Of a stretch of DNA of 64,000 nt, positions 33,538 through 42,277 are shown in pieces. The DNA lies in the NCBI GenBank assembly GCA_964251665.1, contig CAXUKO010000008.1:242398-306397 (forward strand), read 5' to 3'. The notes below the pieces were generated by a model that was not told where the DNA came from, searched no databases, and saw nothing but the letters and a program-made list of their open reading frames with translations. How positions within the stretch are numbered: position 1 is the stretch's first letter; each line of letters opens with the position of its first letter. A program made the position numbers and the translations under genes. This stretch comes from JBBQLG01 sp964251665. GTDB taxonomy: Bacteria; Bacteroidota; Bacteroidia; Cytophagales; Spirosomataceae.

Positions 33538-35538
33538 TTATTTCGATACTTCAACGCTGATCCGGCGACCTTTGATGGTGTTGCCTTCCATGGCGTCCAG
33601 CACCCGGTTTACGTCCTGATTGGGCACGTCAACGTAGGTGTGCTTGTCGAAGATGTCGATGTGACCGATACTGCTGCCCGGAATTCCGGCTTCGCCGGCA
33701 ATGGCCCCCACGATGTCGCCCGGACGGACGTAATCTTTACGGCCAATGCTTACCATCAAACGTGTCATGGCGGCATCACGCTCACGGGGAGCGCGCGCAT
33801 CGTCACGGTCGAAGTAAGGCTTACGTTCCGATGCGTCGCCACGGCCTGCGCCTACGCGGTCGTTGCGGTCACGATCTGCATAACGGGGCCGCTCATCACG
33901 GTCCGCAAAGCGGGGACGGTCATCGTTGCGGCTGTTACCGAAACGCGATCCTGCCTCCCGTGGGCGGTCACGATCACCAAAGCGGGACGCACCGCGCTCA
34001 CCGGTTCCCCGGCGATCTTCGTAGCTGCCCCGGCGTTCTGATCCCTCAAAACGGCCCCGGCGCTCACCTGCGTCGTCTAAGCCTAAGTTCTGATCCGAGA
34101 ACTCGTTCTTCTCAACGCCCATGCTTTTCTTGGCTAAAGCCGATACGATCTGCTCGGTCGTAAAGCCCTGGTCCTGCAACGTCGTCAACACGTTATCATA
34201 CAGGTTCAGGTCTTTGCTCTCCGTAATCGACTGGCTCAGTTGCTCGATAAAGCGGGTCTGACGGATGCCAACGATGTCGGCAAACGTTGGGATAGTACCT
34301 TTCTCAACTTTCGACTTGGTATAGGTCTGAATGTCGCGGAAACGGTAGCGCTCATCGCGGGCTACGAACGTAAACGCCCGGCCTTTCTTACCGGCGCGGC
34401 CCGTCCGGCCAATCCGGTGTACATAATACTCCTGATCGAGGGGTACGTCGAAGTTGATAACTGCATCAACGTCGTCAACGTCGATACCACGGGCGGCTAC
34501 GTCGGTAGCAACCAGAATGCTGGTTACGCCCGAGCGGAATTTCGACATAACGTTATTCCGCTGCTGCTGACGCAGGTCGCCATGTAGCCCTTCGGCCTGA
34601 TAACCACGCAGCAACAGGTCTTCTACCACTTCGTCTACTTTGCGTTTCGTGTTACAGAACACCAGCATCAGTTTCAGGTCGTAGAGGTCGATTAACCGGG
34701 CCATCACTTCGACCTTCGCTTTTGGCTTCACTTCAAAGTAAACCTGCTCGATGTTGTCGTTCGTCAGCTCTTTCTTCACCACCTTCACCAGCACCGGGTT
34801 CTTCTGGAACTTCTGCGTGATGTTGAGGATCGGCTTCGACATCGTAGCCGAAAACAGAATCGTCTGACGCTCTTCGGGCATATCCTGAAGAATGCTCTCG
34901 ATGTCTTCGCGGAAGCCCATATCGAGCATTTCGTCGGCTTCATCCAGAATCATCATCTTCACGTTGTCCAGCTTCAGCGTGTTGCGGTCCATGTGGTCCA
35001 TCACCCGACCCGGCGTACCAATAACAATATGCACACCGGTTTTCAGCGAGCGAATCTGGCGCTCGATGGAGTCACCACCGTAGATGGCTTCCACGCGCAG
35101 ACCACGCTTGTATTTGGCTAATTTCTTGATCTCGTCAGCTACCTGTAGGGCTAATTCACGCGTTGGGCAAAGCACCAGCACCTGAACGCTGCGGTCCGAA
35201 ATGTCGATCAGTTCGAGGGCGGGAATACCAAAGGCGGCCGTTTTACCGGTACCCGTCTGAGCCTGTCCTATCACATCGCGTCCGGCCAGAATCGGGGGGA
35301 TACCTTCAGCCTGAATAGGCGAGGGCGTCACGAAACCCATATCAGTAACAGCCCTCAACAAATCTTCCGAGATGTTCAGGTCAGCAAATGTCTTTTGGTT
35401 ATTGTCGGGATTAATAACCCGTGTGTCGGCCGGTTCAACGGCGGTGATAACCTGCTCAACGGCAGCGGCTATTTCTTGTTGGCTTGCGGGCGCTTCATCG
35501 TCCAGCAACAACTCTTCGGTTTGATTTTCCGAATTCAT
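33538..35538 (-). CDS. DEAD-box RNA helicase with DbpA-type RNA-binding domain
   Basis: This 666-residue helicase has the Q motif (FVTPSPIQAEGIPPIL), motif I (AQTGTGKT), PTRELALQ, DEAD, SAT in LFSATMSKP, and the motif VI stretch HRIGRTGRAGKKG. An RGG/RDR-rich disordered stretch (about 510-590) leads to a C-terminal DbpA/CsdA-type RNA-binding domain (MTRLMVSIGRKDYVRPGDIVGAI). It remodels RNA, probably in ribosome assembly or cold adaptation. ATG 35538 is preferred over the frame extended to 35646, which adds 36 residues of unlikely composition. A promoter about 310 bases upstream implies a long leader. Confidence 0.92.
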   Translation of the reverse strand: MNSENQTEELLLDDEAPASQQEIAAAVEQVITAVEPADTRVINPDNNQKTFADLNISEDLLRAVTDMGFVTPSPIQAEGIPPILAGRDVIGQAQTGTGKTAAFGIPALELIDISDRSVQVLVLCPTRELALQVADEIKKLAKYKRGLRVEAIYGGDSIERQIRSLKTGVHIVIGTPGRVMDHMDRNTLKLDNVKMMILDEADEMLDMGFREDIESILQDMPEERQTILFSATMSKPILNITQKFQKNPVLVKVVKKELTNDNIEQVYFEVKPKAKVEVMARLIDLYDLKLMLVFCNTKRKVDEVVEDLLLRGYQAEGLHGDLRQQQRNNVMSKFRSGVTSILVATDVAARGIDVDDVDAVINFDVPLDQEYYVHRIGRTGRAGKKGRAFTFVARDERYRFRDIQTYTKSKVEKGTIPTFADIVGIRQTRFIEQLSQSITESKDLNLYDNVLTTLQDQGFTTEQIVSALAKKSMGVEKNEFSDQNLGLDDAGERRGRFEGSERRGSYEDRRGTGERGASRFGDRDRPREAGSRFGNSRNDDRPRFADRDERPRYADRDRNDRVGAGRGDASERKPYFDRDDARAPRERDAAMTRLMVSIGRKDYVRPGDIVGAIAGEAGIPGSSIGHIDIFDKHTYVDVPNQDVNRVLDAMEGNTIKGRRISVEVSK

Positions 35539-35843
35539 AATAAGGAATTTGTAATAATGGTTGAAACAACCAAGCGGCCGGTAAGAGCGCCGGAACGCTG
35601 ACGTGCGGAAAAGAGGACTACGATTGAGGAAGGCACAAAACTCCACGTGGGTAACTAAACCCTGCTAAAAAGCACCCTGCGAAATTCGATGACAAACAGA
35701 CAAATTTAAAGCCCTCGTACTAGCACCACACAGATAACCGTCGGTACATCCGTGCTGGCTCTGTCGGGTTGGCCCACTCGGGGCCGATTCGGAAGCGTAA
35801 CTAAATCGCTATAACAGAAGCTGGACGGACGTCGCTTGAAAAA
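35539..35843 (-). promoter_or_regulatory. long 5' leader of the helicase gene
   Basis: No gene is visible in this stretch. It should be the untranslated leader if the promoter at 35850-35880 is right. It contains a small hairpin just before the start codon (GGTTG 35559-35563 with CAACC 35567-35571) and a second candidate -7 box (minus strand, 35701-35708). Cold-shock-type helicase genes often carry regulatory leaders; that this one does is inferred. Confidence 0.45.
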
Positions 35844-35849
35844 CTGATA

Positions 35850-35880
35850 CAAAAGTAAGGATAATCTTTCAGAAAAGCAA
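35850..35880 (-). promoter_or_regulatory. promoter of the helicase gene
   Basis: Read on the minus strand, a TTG box (35880-35878) and TACTTTTG (35857-35850) are 20 bases apart. This is the Bacteroidota promoter layout. Confidence 0.6.
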
Positions 35881-35979
35881 GACAGAGCTATAAATAATTG
35901 TATTATTTTTCTAAGGCAGTTCTTTTGCCAAATAAACTTTGGGATACATACGAGCCGAATCTACTGCTGAACAACGCAT

Positions 35980-37272
35980 TTACAGCCCCATCGTCAGGAC
36001 AGCGCGCATAGCCTCGGCTTTAAGTAGACACTCAGCATATTCCTGCGCCGGATCGGCATCGTAAGTGATAGCACTCCCTACCGAGAACGAGGCATACTGG
36101 GTTGTTGCATCGTACAAAATACTGCGGATGACTACATTAAAATCAAAATCGCCATCGGGCGTAATAAATCCAGCCGCTCCCGAATATAGCCCGCGCCGAC
36201 TACTTTCCAGTTCGTCAATCAGTTGCATGGCCCTGATCTTTGGGGCTCCGGTCATGCTGCCCATGGGAAAGGCGTTGCGGAGGGCATCGATGAAAGACAA
36301 CTCCGCCCGCAACGTAGCCGATACGGTCGAAATCATTTGGTGTACCTGACGGAAGGTATAAACGCCGAACAACTCGTCTACCTTTACCGAGCCGGTTTCG
36401 GCCGAGCGGGCCAGATCATTGCGAACCAGATCAACAATCATCAGATTTTCAGCCTGTTCTTTTTCGCTGTTCCGAAGTTCCTGCTTCAACCGGTCATCTT
36501 CATAGACCGTTTTACCACGCCGGATGGTGCCTTTTATCGGCTGTGAAATCAGTGTTTGCCCCGTCTTTTTTAGAAAGCGCTCGGGCGAAGCACAGAGCAG
36601 ATACCGGTTGGCCTGTTTCAGAAAAACGGAGAAGGGCATGGGCGACCGTTCCATTAAGGCCCGATAAGCGTCGATTGGAGAGAGGTTGAGGGACTCGGCA
36701 AAAAACTCGATGCAGTAATTCAGTTCATATACATCTCCCTGTAAGATATGTTGCTGAATCTGACGAACAGCGGCTTGGTACTCAGTCGGGCTAACGCGGG
36801 CTTCAATGCTGGCCGACCTGGCTTCGGCCGACGGTACTACTGGCTGATCAGCAAAAGTATTGATCAGGTGGAATACGGTTTCTGGCGCATCACCCCGGAT
36901 TACCACGGTATCAGCCTCAAAATCGAGTACGTATTCCGGTTCGGCGAAAAAGATGGTAGCGAATCCAACCTGCTCCTGGTGACGGCTTTGAAGCATTTCA
37001 AGCTGGTTTTTAACGTCGTAGGTGACATAGCCGATTAGCCAGGAAGGCCGTTGGTGATGCGCTTCGTACAGCGTTTGCAAATCATCGTCACCCGTGAAGG
37101 AGATAGTACGTTTGGTCCCCACAAAGAGCCGGTTTGGGAAGGGATCGTGTGGGTAGGCAATGCCGTTATTGTTCAGAAGGGCCATAAAGTCAAACGTGGC
37201 CGCCCAGGCTACTGCCTGCCACCGCCACGTTGTTGACTCTATAGTAAATTGCTGACTACGAACACCGGTCAT
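35980..37272 (-). CDS. pabB: aminodeoxychorismate synthase component I / anthranilate-synthase-like
   Basis: This 430-residue chorismate-binding enzyme has the C-terminal family motifs SQPIKGTIRRGKT, NLMIVDLVRNDLARSAETGSV, PMGSMTGAPKIRAMQLIDELE and GLYSGAAGFITPDGDFDFNVVIR. The N-terminal part is short, as in PabB-type enzymes, not TrpE. It should make 4-amino-4-deoxychorismate for folate with a glutaminase partner that is not encoded nearby. Its start overlaps the stop of the upstream NYN gene by 4 bases, so the two are translated together. TrpE or MenF alternatives are less likely given the sequence order. Confidence 0.85.
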   Translation of the reverse strand: MTGVRSQQFTIESTTWRWQAVAWAATFDFMALLNNNGIAYPHDPFPNRLFVGTKRTISFTGDDDLQTLYEAHHQRPSWLIGYVTYDVKNQLEMLQSRHQEQVGFATIFFAEPEYVLDFEADTVVIRGDAPETVFHLINTFADQPVVPSAEARSASIEARVSPTEYQAAVRQIQQHILQGDVYELNYCIEFFAESLNLSPIDAYRALMERSPMPFSVFLKQANRYLLCASPERFLKKTGQTLISQPIKGTIRRGKTVYEDDRLKQELRNSEKEQAENLMIVDLVRNDLARSAETGSVKVDELFGVYTFRQVHQMISTVSATLRAELSFIDALRNAFPMGSMTGAPKIRAMQLIDELESSRRGLYSGAAGFITPDGDFDFNVVIRSILYDATTQYASFSVGSAITYDADPAQEYAECLLKAEAMRAVLTMGL

Positions 37273-38255
37273 TGTACTTCTTCCAGCAGCCGCACATCTA
37301 CGGCGATATCTTTTCCTTCCGCGTTTTGTCCGATGCGAAACTCAACCTGATCGTCCAGCTGCAATTCGTTAAAATCAACGTCGAGCAGACTGGTATAATG
37401 GAAAAACAGGTTGTTAGGCGGGTAATTAATAAATCCGTACCCGGTTTTCAGGCTGCGAATGGTACTGATTTTTCGATCCGATGGGTCAAAATCAAGGCTG
37501 TTCCCATTGATGTCGTCCGGTAGTGTCAGCAGACCGCTGTCTACCCCGTTCCGATACCCATTACCGCTGATAGCTGCGAATGTGGTCGACTTAAGTTGCT
37601 GTTTCACAAACAGATTCTGAATCAGCGCATCGCTTTTACGCATCCGGTTGTCAATAATCTCATGCATCGGCACGGGATAAGACACTTCTTCGAGTAAATC
37701 CTGTGAGGTACGGGTTACCATTTTCTCACCTTCTTCATTCTGGTATTCAAAATCCCAGCTCAGAACCATTACCCGGGTGCCCAGGGTGTTGAGTTTCCGA
37801 ACGAGCGATACGTAATCGCCATCGGCGGTGATTAGTACCGTAACATCGAACTTTTTATAGAGGGCCAATTCATACGCTTCCAGTGCGAGCCAGACATCGA
37901 TGCCTTTCTCCTGACGGGCACCCTGGTAGCTTTTCACGGGTAAATAATGGGTAACGACGTTTTCGGACATCAGAATATCATCGAACAGCCGGTCGTAAAA
38001 AAGCTGATTATTTCGCTGACTGGCTTCATGGGCATTCAGGCGCCCCCGGAAATAGTGGGCATCAACAATCTGGCAGAGCCGTACATCAGTATTTTCTTCC
38101 TGGGCGACCTGGTTACGAATAAATTGGTGTAAACCTGAAATGGCAATCCGGCTGCGTCGTTCGTGAGAATAATTGTAGTAGTTGCTTACGTGCAGAAAGT
38201 AATTTCCATCATAAAAAACGCCGATACGCGTCAGGCCGGTGTTGTTTGCTGGCAT
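37269..38255 (-). CDS. NYN-domain nuclease fused to a cold-shock-like RNA-binding domain
   Basis: This 328-residue protein starts with a NYN/LabA-type PIN-like domain (about 10-190): IGVFYDGNYF with the first acidic residue, KGIDVWLALEAYELALYKKFDV, and VLITADGDYVSLVRKLNTLGTRVMV with the later Asp cluster. The last 70 residues form a cold-shock/S1-like barrel with an RNP1-like TGYGFINY and an RNP2-like NLFFHYTSL. This looks like a nuclease tethered to an RNA-binding module. It overlaps pabB by 4 bases. Substrate and purpose are unknown. The acidic positions of the NYN core appear intact. Confidence 0.75.
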   Translation of the reverse strand: MPANNTGLTRIGVFYDGNYFLHVSNYYNYSHERRSRIAISGLHQFIRNQVAQEENTDVRLCQIVDAHYFRGRLNAHEASQRNNQLFYDRLFDDILMSENVVTHYLPVKSYQGARQEKGIDVWLALEAYELALYKKFDVTVLITADGDYVSLVRKLNTLGTRVMVLSWDFEYQNEEGEKMVTRTSQDLLEEVSYPVPMHEIIDNRMRKSDALIQNLFVKQQLKSTTFAAISGNGYRNGVDSGLLTLPDDINGNSLDFDPSDRKISTIRSLKTGYGFINYPPNNLFFHYTSLLDVDFNELQLDDQVEFRIGQNAEGKDIAVDVRLLEEVQ

Positions 38256-38395
38256 GTTAATTATCTTGTTAAAAAATCTATTTCCTCAGTAAAAAATAAG
38301 AGCGTTTCAGTAACGAGGAGGTAAACAGTTAATAATCAGTGTGGAGAGGCTATTCGTACAACTAAACAGATCAGTATATTTCGTAGCTATGTCCG

Positions 38396-38403
38396 CAAAA
38401 GTA
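38396..38403 (-). promoter_or_regulatory. possible -7 box for the NYN-pabB operon
   Basis: On the minus strand this reads TACTTTTG, about 140 bases before the NYN start. No matching TTG box is obvious, so the call is weak. Confidence 0.35.
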
Positions 38404-38435
38404 AGGCATTTTCGGAGGATGTGATGATGGGGAGG

Positions 38436-38443
38436 TATCTTTG
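38436..38443 (+). promoter_or_regulatory. -7 box (TATCTTTG) of hisB
   Basis: This matches TAnnTTTG 26 bases before ATG 38469. It lies inside the longer open frame and so argues against a start at 38421. Confidence 0.55.
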
Positions 38444-38468
38444 TGTTTTTCTGACAAACTACTTACTC

Positions 38469-39617
38469 ATGCGAAAAGTTTTGTTTATCGACCGCGACGG
38501 TACGCTTATCCGCGAGCCCCAGCCTGACCAGCAGGTCGATTCACTCGAGAAACTTGAATTTCTGCCCAAAGTCATCTCTTCGATGCGGAAAATTGCCGAA
38601 GAAACGGATTATGAACTCGTTATGGTTACTAATCAGGATGGGCTTGGTACCGCATCATTTCCTGAACCAACGTTCTGGCCTGCCCACGAAAGAATGATGA
38701 AAACACTCGCGGGCGAAAACATCCATTTCTCGGCGGTGCATATAGACAGGCACTTTCCGCAAGACAATTCCCCTACCCGCAAGCCCGCCACAGGGATGCT
38801 TACGGAATACCTGACCGGTGACTACGACCTGACGAACAGCTACGTGATTGGCGATCGGCTAACGGATGTGCAACTGGCGGCTAACCTGGGAGCAAAGGCT
38901 ATTTTTCTGTCGTTTGCCGATCAGGAAACACCCGGTCTGCACGAGACACCGGCGGGGCTAACAGCAGAACTGGAGCAGGTAACGGCTTTGGTAACAGATG
39001 ACTGGGACGCTATTTATACATTTTTGAAACTGCCTCCCCGCACGGCCAGGGTTGAACGGATTACAAAAGAAACTAACATTCAGATTGAGTTAAATCTGGA
39101 TGGCCGGGGTCGGTCGGACATGCAGACCGGTATTGGTTTTTTCGACCACATGCTCGATCAGCTCGCCAAACATTCGGGTGCTGACCTGCGTATTCAGGTG
39201 GAAGGGGACCTCCACATCGATGAACACCATACCATCGAAGACACCGCACTTGCACTTGGAGAGGCTTACCGGCAGGCTTTAGGCGATAAGCGTGGCACGA
39301 ACCGCTACGGCTTTCTGCTGCCCATGGACGAAGCATTGGCACAGGTCGCTATTGACTTTTCGGGGCGTCCCTGGCTGGTGTGGCAGGCCGAGTTTCGTCG
39401 GGAGAAAATTGGCGACATGCCTACCGAAATGTTTTTCCATTTCTTTAAATCCTTCGCTGATGCCGCGCTCGCTAATCTGAACATCAAGGTAGAAGGCGAT
39501 AATGAACATCATAAAATCGAAGCTATTTTTAAGGCCTTTGCCAAGGCCATCCGTATGGCCGTTAAGCGCGATAGCCGGGAAATGGATAACCTTCCCAGCA
39601 CGAAAGGCGTTTTGTAA
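38469..39617 (+). CDS. hisB: bifunctional histidinol-phosphatase / imidazoleglycerol-phosphate dehydratase
   Basis: This 382-residue protein joins two histidine-pathway enzymes. The N-terminal HAD phosphatase (about 1-170) has Asp8 and Asp10 in FIDRDGTLI and a TNQDGLG stretch. The C-terminal dehydratase begins near residue 200, with GIGFFDHMLDQLAKH, the His-rich DEHHTIEDTALALGEAY, and a second EHHKIEAIFKAFAKAI. They catalyse the dehydration of imidazoleglycerol phosphate and the later dephosphorylation of histidinol phosphate. No other his gene lies in the window, so this gene is separated from a his operon. The start was set by the -7 box just upstream. Confidence 0.93.
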   Translation: MRKVLFIDRDGTLIREPQPDQQVDSLEKLEFLPKVISSMRKIAEETDYELVMVTNQDGLGTASFPEPTFWPAHERMMKTLAGENIHFSAVHIDRHFPQDNSPTRKPATGMLTEYLTGDYDLTNSYVIGDRLTDVQLAANLGAKAIFLSFADQETPGLHETPAGLTAELEQVTALVTDDWDAIYTFLKLPPRTARVERITKETNIQIELNLDGRGRSDMQTGIGFFDHMLDQLAKHSGADLRIQVEGDLHIDEHHTIEDTALALGEAYRQALGDKRGTNRYGFLLPMDEALAQVAIDFSGRPWLVWQAEFRREKIGDMPTEMFFHFFKSFADAALANLNIKVEGDNEHHKIEAIFKAFAKAIRMAVKRDSREMDNLPSTKGVL

Positions 39618-39636
39618 GCAGAGTCACTTTCTGTTC

Positions 39637-39665
39637 TTGCAATTCCGTTTTCCAGTGTAATTTTG
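39637..39665 (+). promoter_or_regulatory. promoter of the 38-residue membrane peptide gene
   Basis: A TTG box (39637-39639) and a consensus TAATTTTG box (39658-39665) are 18 bases apart. They lie 24 bases before the ATG at 39690. Confidence 0.6.
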
Positions 39666-39689
39666 CACCCAATTACAATCGACCAACTC

Positions 39690-39806
39690 ATGACTTACGA
39701 TACCTTATCAACCATTGGTACGCTTATTTTTTATGCCGTCTTGCTCGGTGCCGCTTTCGTAACGGGCAAATGGCTGGAGCGTCAGGACCGTAAATACAAA
39801 CAGTAG
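39690..39806 (+). CDS. 38-residue single-pass membrane peptide
   Basis: This short reading frame encodes a peptide with one membrane helix of about 20 residues (LIFYAVLLGAAFVTGKW) and a charged tail (LERQDRKYKQ), so the C-terminus is probably cytoplasmic. A well-formed Bacteroidota promoter directly precedes it, which is the main support for a real gene. A stop codon follows the charged tail. No family is recognised. It could be a subunit of a small membrane complex or a regulatory peptide. The acyltransferase gene downstream starts 60 bases later and may share the transcript. Confidence 0.5.
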   Translation: MTYDTLSTIGTLIFYAVLLGAAFVTGKWLERQDRKYKQ

Positions 39807-39866
39807 TCCGGCCAATAGCTGTGATGCTTTTTCAACTGGCCATTCACTGACAGACCTCTTTCGTTT

Positions 39867-40430
39867 ATGTTGAATGCCCTTGCGCGTTGGTTGTTTAAGG
39901 TTTCCGGCTGGCGCATTGAAGGCCCGATTCCGACCGTGCCTAAGGCGATCTGGCTGGTAGCCCCCCACACGTCTAACTGGGATTTTCCGGTTGGAATCGG
40001 CATGCGGCCAACTATGCACATTTTTATCCAGTTCGTTGCCAAAAAAGAACTGTTCGCCTGGTATTCGGGCTGGCTATTCCGGGCATTAGGCGGCATACCA
40101 GTCGATCGGAGCCGGGCGCACAATTTTGTGGAGACTATTGCAACCCTCTTTAAAAGCCGCCAGACGCTGCACCTTTGTGTAACACCGGAAGGGACCCGCA
40201 GCAACGTCAGCAAGCTGAAAATGGGCTTCTACTTTATGGCGCAGCGCGCTGATGTGCCCCTCATCCTGACGGGGTTCGACTGGGAGCGCAAACTGTCGAT
40301 CCTCAGTGAGCCGTTCTACGTGACCGGGGATGTAGAGAAAGACATGCAGCACATTGCTGACTTTTTCATGCAGGTGCATGGCCCGCGCAAGGACTGGCTG
40401 AAAGCCTACGAAGCCAAAAAAACAGCCTGA
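39867..40430 (+). CDS. PlsC-like acyltransferase
   Basis: This 187-residue protein carries the acyltransferase motifs of the 1-acylglycerol-3-phosphate acyltransferase group: the H-x4-D box APHTSNWDF, the GGIPVDRS stretch and a TPEGTRS motif. It is short for PlsC and similar to the 180-200-residue Bacteroidota subgroup that uses lysophospholipid or related acceptors. A phospholipid or glycolipid substrate is inferred. It is convergent with lpxB with only 8 bases between the stops. Confidence 0.82.
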   Translation: MLNALARWLFKVSGWRIEGPIPTVPKAIWLVAPHTSNWDFPVGIGMRPTMHIFIQFVAKKELFAWYSGWLFRALGGIPVDRSRAHNFVETIATLFKSRQTLHLCVTPEGTRSNVSKLKMGFYFMAQRADVPLILTGFDWERKLSILSEPFYVTGDVEKDMQHIADFFMQVHGPRKDWLKAYEAKKTA

Positions 40431-40438
40431 TTTGTTGT

Positions 40439-41566
40439 TCAACCAGTAGTCAAGGCGGCTTCCCTCACTAACGCGACCATTCGCGTACCTGCCCGTTCTG
40501 AGGCACCGGGTTTCCCCATTCGATGCTGTAAATCAGCGTAATCAGCCAGTTGTTGCTGTCGTCTGTTGCCTTGAGGCAGAATGGCCTTTAGCTCCGATTC
40601 AATCCGTTCGGGGGTGAGATCGTTCTGAATCAGCTCGGTAACAACGGCGCGGTTCTCAATCAGATTAACTAAGGAGATAAACGGTACCGCAATTAACCGG
40701 CGGGCAATTTCGTAGGAGATTCGGCCGGTCCGATAACACACCACCTGCGGTACATTCAGCAGGGCTGTCTCAAGCGTTGCCGTCCCCGATGCTACCAGTG
40801 CCGCCGTTGAAGCAGTCAGCAGATCATAGGCCGCATCTGCTACCCGTTTTACGTCTGGGTACGCTGCCAGTAGATCATCATAAAGCGTTGTTGGGAGATT
40901 CGAGACCGTACCGACCACAAACTGATAACCGGATACCTGACGCGAAGCCGCCAGCATCAGCGGCAAAATGCTCGTCACCTCCTGCCGACGACTGCCGGGC
41001 AGCAACGCAATTACCGGCTTGTTACCACCGATTTTCTGCCGGAAGGCCGGATCAGGCCGGTGGGCAGCTAAGGCGTCCAGCAACGGATTGCCTACGTACT
41101 CGACCCGGTAGCCGTATTTAGCGTAGAAGTCTACCTCAAAGGGGAAAATGACGAACATCTGATCGACCACTTTCTTAATGGTCAGTGCCCGACGTTCGTT
41201 CCAGGCCCAGACCTTGGGCGAGATGTAGTAAAACACCCGAATACCGTGTTTTTTGGCAAACCGGGCGATGCGGAGGTTGAAACCTGCGTAGTCAATGAGG
41301 ATGAGCACGTCCGGGCGCTGCGCCAGCAGGTCGGCCTCGCACTCCTTCAGAAACCGCCGGATAGTGCCTAAATTTTGTACCACTTCCCAAAACCCCATAA
41401 AGGCCATATTGCGGTAATGCCGCACCAGATCGGCACCAGCTTCCTGCATTTGCTCACCACCCCAGGCGCGGCATTTTGCCTCTTTATCGTGCTGAAAGAT
41501 GGCCCGAATCAGGTTCGCGCCGTGCAGATCGCCCGAGCGCTCACCGGCAATGAGGTAATAGGTCAT
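40439..41566 (-). CDS. lpxB: lipid-A-disaccharide synthase
   Basis: This 375-residue GT19 glycosyltransferase condenses UDP-2,3-diacylglucosamine with lipid X in lipid A synthesis. Visible marks are AGERSGDLHGANLI at the N-terminus, the MGFWEVVQNL stretch, DYAGFNLRIARFAKKHGI, YYISPKVWAWNERR and the C-terminal LLPGSRRQEV and ASGTATLETALLNVPQVVCYR motifs. Length is standard. The gene begins 6 bases after queD on the same strand, so the two are cotranscribed. Confidence 0.95.
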   Translation of the reverse strand: MTYYLIAGERSGDLHGANLIRAIFQHDKEAKCRAWGGEQMQEAGADLVRHYRNMAFMGFWEVVQNLGTIRRFLKECEADLLAQRPDVLILIDYAGFNLRIARFAKKHGIRVFYYISPKVWAWNERRALTIKKVVDQMFVIFPFEVDFYAKYGYRVEYVGNPLLDALAAHRPDPAFRQKIGGNKPVIALLPGSRRQEVTSILPLMLAASRQVSGYQFVVGTVSNLPTTLYDDLLAAYPDVKRVADAAYDLLTASTAALVASGTATLETALLNVPQVVCYRTGRISYEIARRLIAVPFISLVNLIENRAVVTELIQNDLTPERIESELKAILPQGNRRQQQLADYADLQHRMGKPGASERAGTRMVALVREAALTTG

Positions 41567-41571
41567 GGATG

Positions 41572-41988
41572 TTACTCGCCAAAATAGTCAACAAAGTTTT
41601 TTGGGGTTTCGTACAGGCGAAGCTGGTGCAGGTGCGCATCGGTGACCGGTTCCAGTGCCCGTTCAAGCAGTTTCCAGATTTCCATGACAAACACCTCGCA
41701 ACTGGCCATTTTACCCCGCATAAAATCAACGTCGAGGTTAAGGTTTTTGTGGTCTACCTGCTCAATTACCTCTTTTTTGATGATGTCGCCCAGCAGTTTA
41801 AGGTCAATCACAAAACCGGTATCCGGGTTGGGCTCACCCTTTACTGTCACAATCAGTTCGAAGTTATGGCCGTGCCAGTTGATATTGGCGCAGGGCCCAA
41901 ATACTTCCTTATTTCGCTCTTCCGACCAGGCTGGATTGTACAGCCGGTGGGCAGCATTAAAATGTTCGATTCTATTTATGTATACCAT
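41572..41988 (-). CDS. queD: 6-carboxy-5,6,7,8-tetrahydropterin synthase
   Basis: This 138-residue enzyme of the PTPS family makes 6-carboxytetrahydropterin for queuosine synthesis. Zinc-binding histidines lie in FNAAHRLYNP and in NWHGHNF. The family strands FELIVTVKGEPNP and GFVIDLKLLGDIIKKEVIEQVDHKNLN are present. Near the end, PVTDAHLHQLRLYETP carries another conserved segment. The remaining queuosine genes are not in the window. It is the first gene of a queD-lpxB pair. A short hairpin lies near its likely transcription start. Confidence 0.92.
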   Translation of the reverse strand: MVYINRIEHFNAAHRLYNPAWSEERNKEVFGPCANINWHGHNFELIVTVKGEPNPDTGFVIDLKLLGDIIKKEVIEQVDHKNLNLDVDFMRGKMASCEVFVMEIWKLLERALEPVTDAHLHQLRLYETPKNFVDYFGE

Positions 41989-42021
41989 GATCTGGTTTAG
42001 AAAAGGCGGTTAGTCCAGAAA

Positions 42022-42049
42022 CGCCCTAATGAAACAGGGCGCAAAATTA
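42022..42049 (-). promoter_or_regulatory. queD promoter -7 box and adjoining hairpin
   Basis: On the minus strand, TAATTTTG (42049-42042) matches the -7 consensus. Directly downstream, 6-base arms (42041-42036 and 42027-42022) form a hairpin at the probable 5' end of the mRNA. No clear TTG box was found. Confidence 0.4.
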
Positions 42050-42277
42050 CGACCCCTATCGTTCTTAAAAAAGTATGAGCTATAACCGGACGCCATCGGT
42101 ATATAGGTACCGTTAGTGGACTGTGTCTGGCTTATTATTCTTGGAATTGTTAAAGTTTTTCTCAAAAACGGGAATAGAATAGGGTTAATAAATGGACTAA
42201 CTTTACGCCCGCTTCAGTCATTCGTCAACCTCATCTTACCTTATCACTGCGTAAAACACGTTTACAGATAGCTATTT

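Noticed and set aside
35539..35646. 36 extra codons at the start of the helicase
   Set aside because: The composition is not family-like, and a suitable ATG lies at 35538.
35641..35660. CCACGTGG-like site as a parS
   Set aside because: It lacks the flanking GTTT/AAAC bases, and parAB lies more than 10 kb away.
38421..38468. Longer start of hisB
   Set aside because: A consensus -7 box lies inside it, and the HAD domain starts at ATG 38469.
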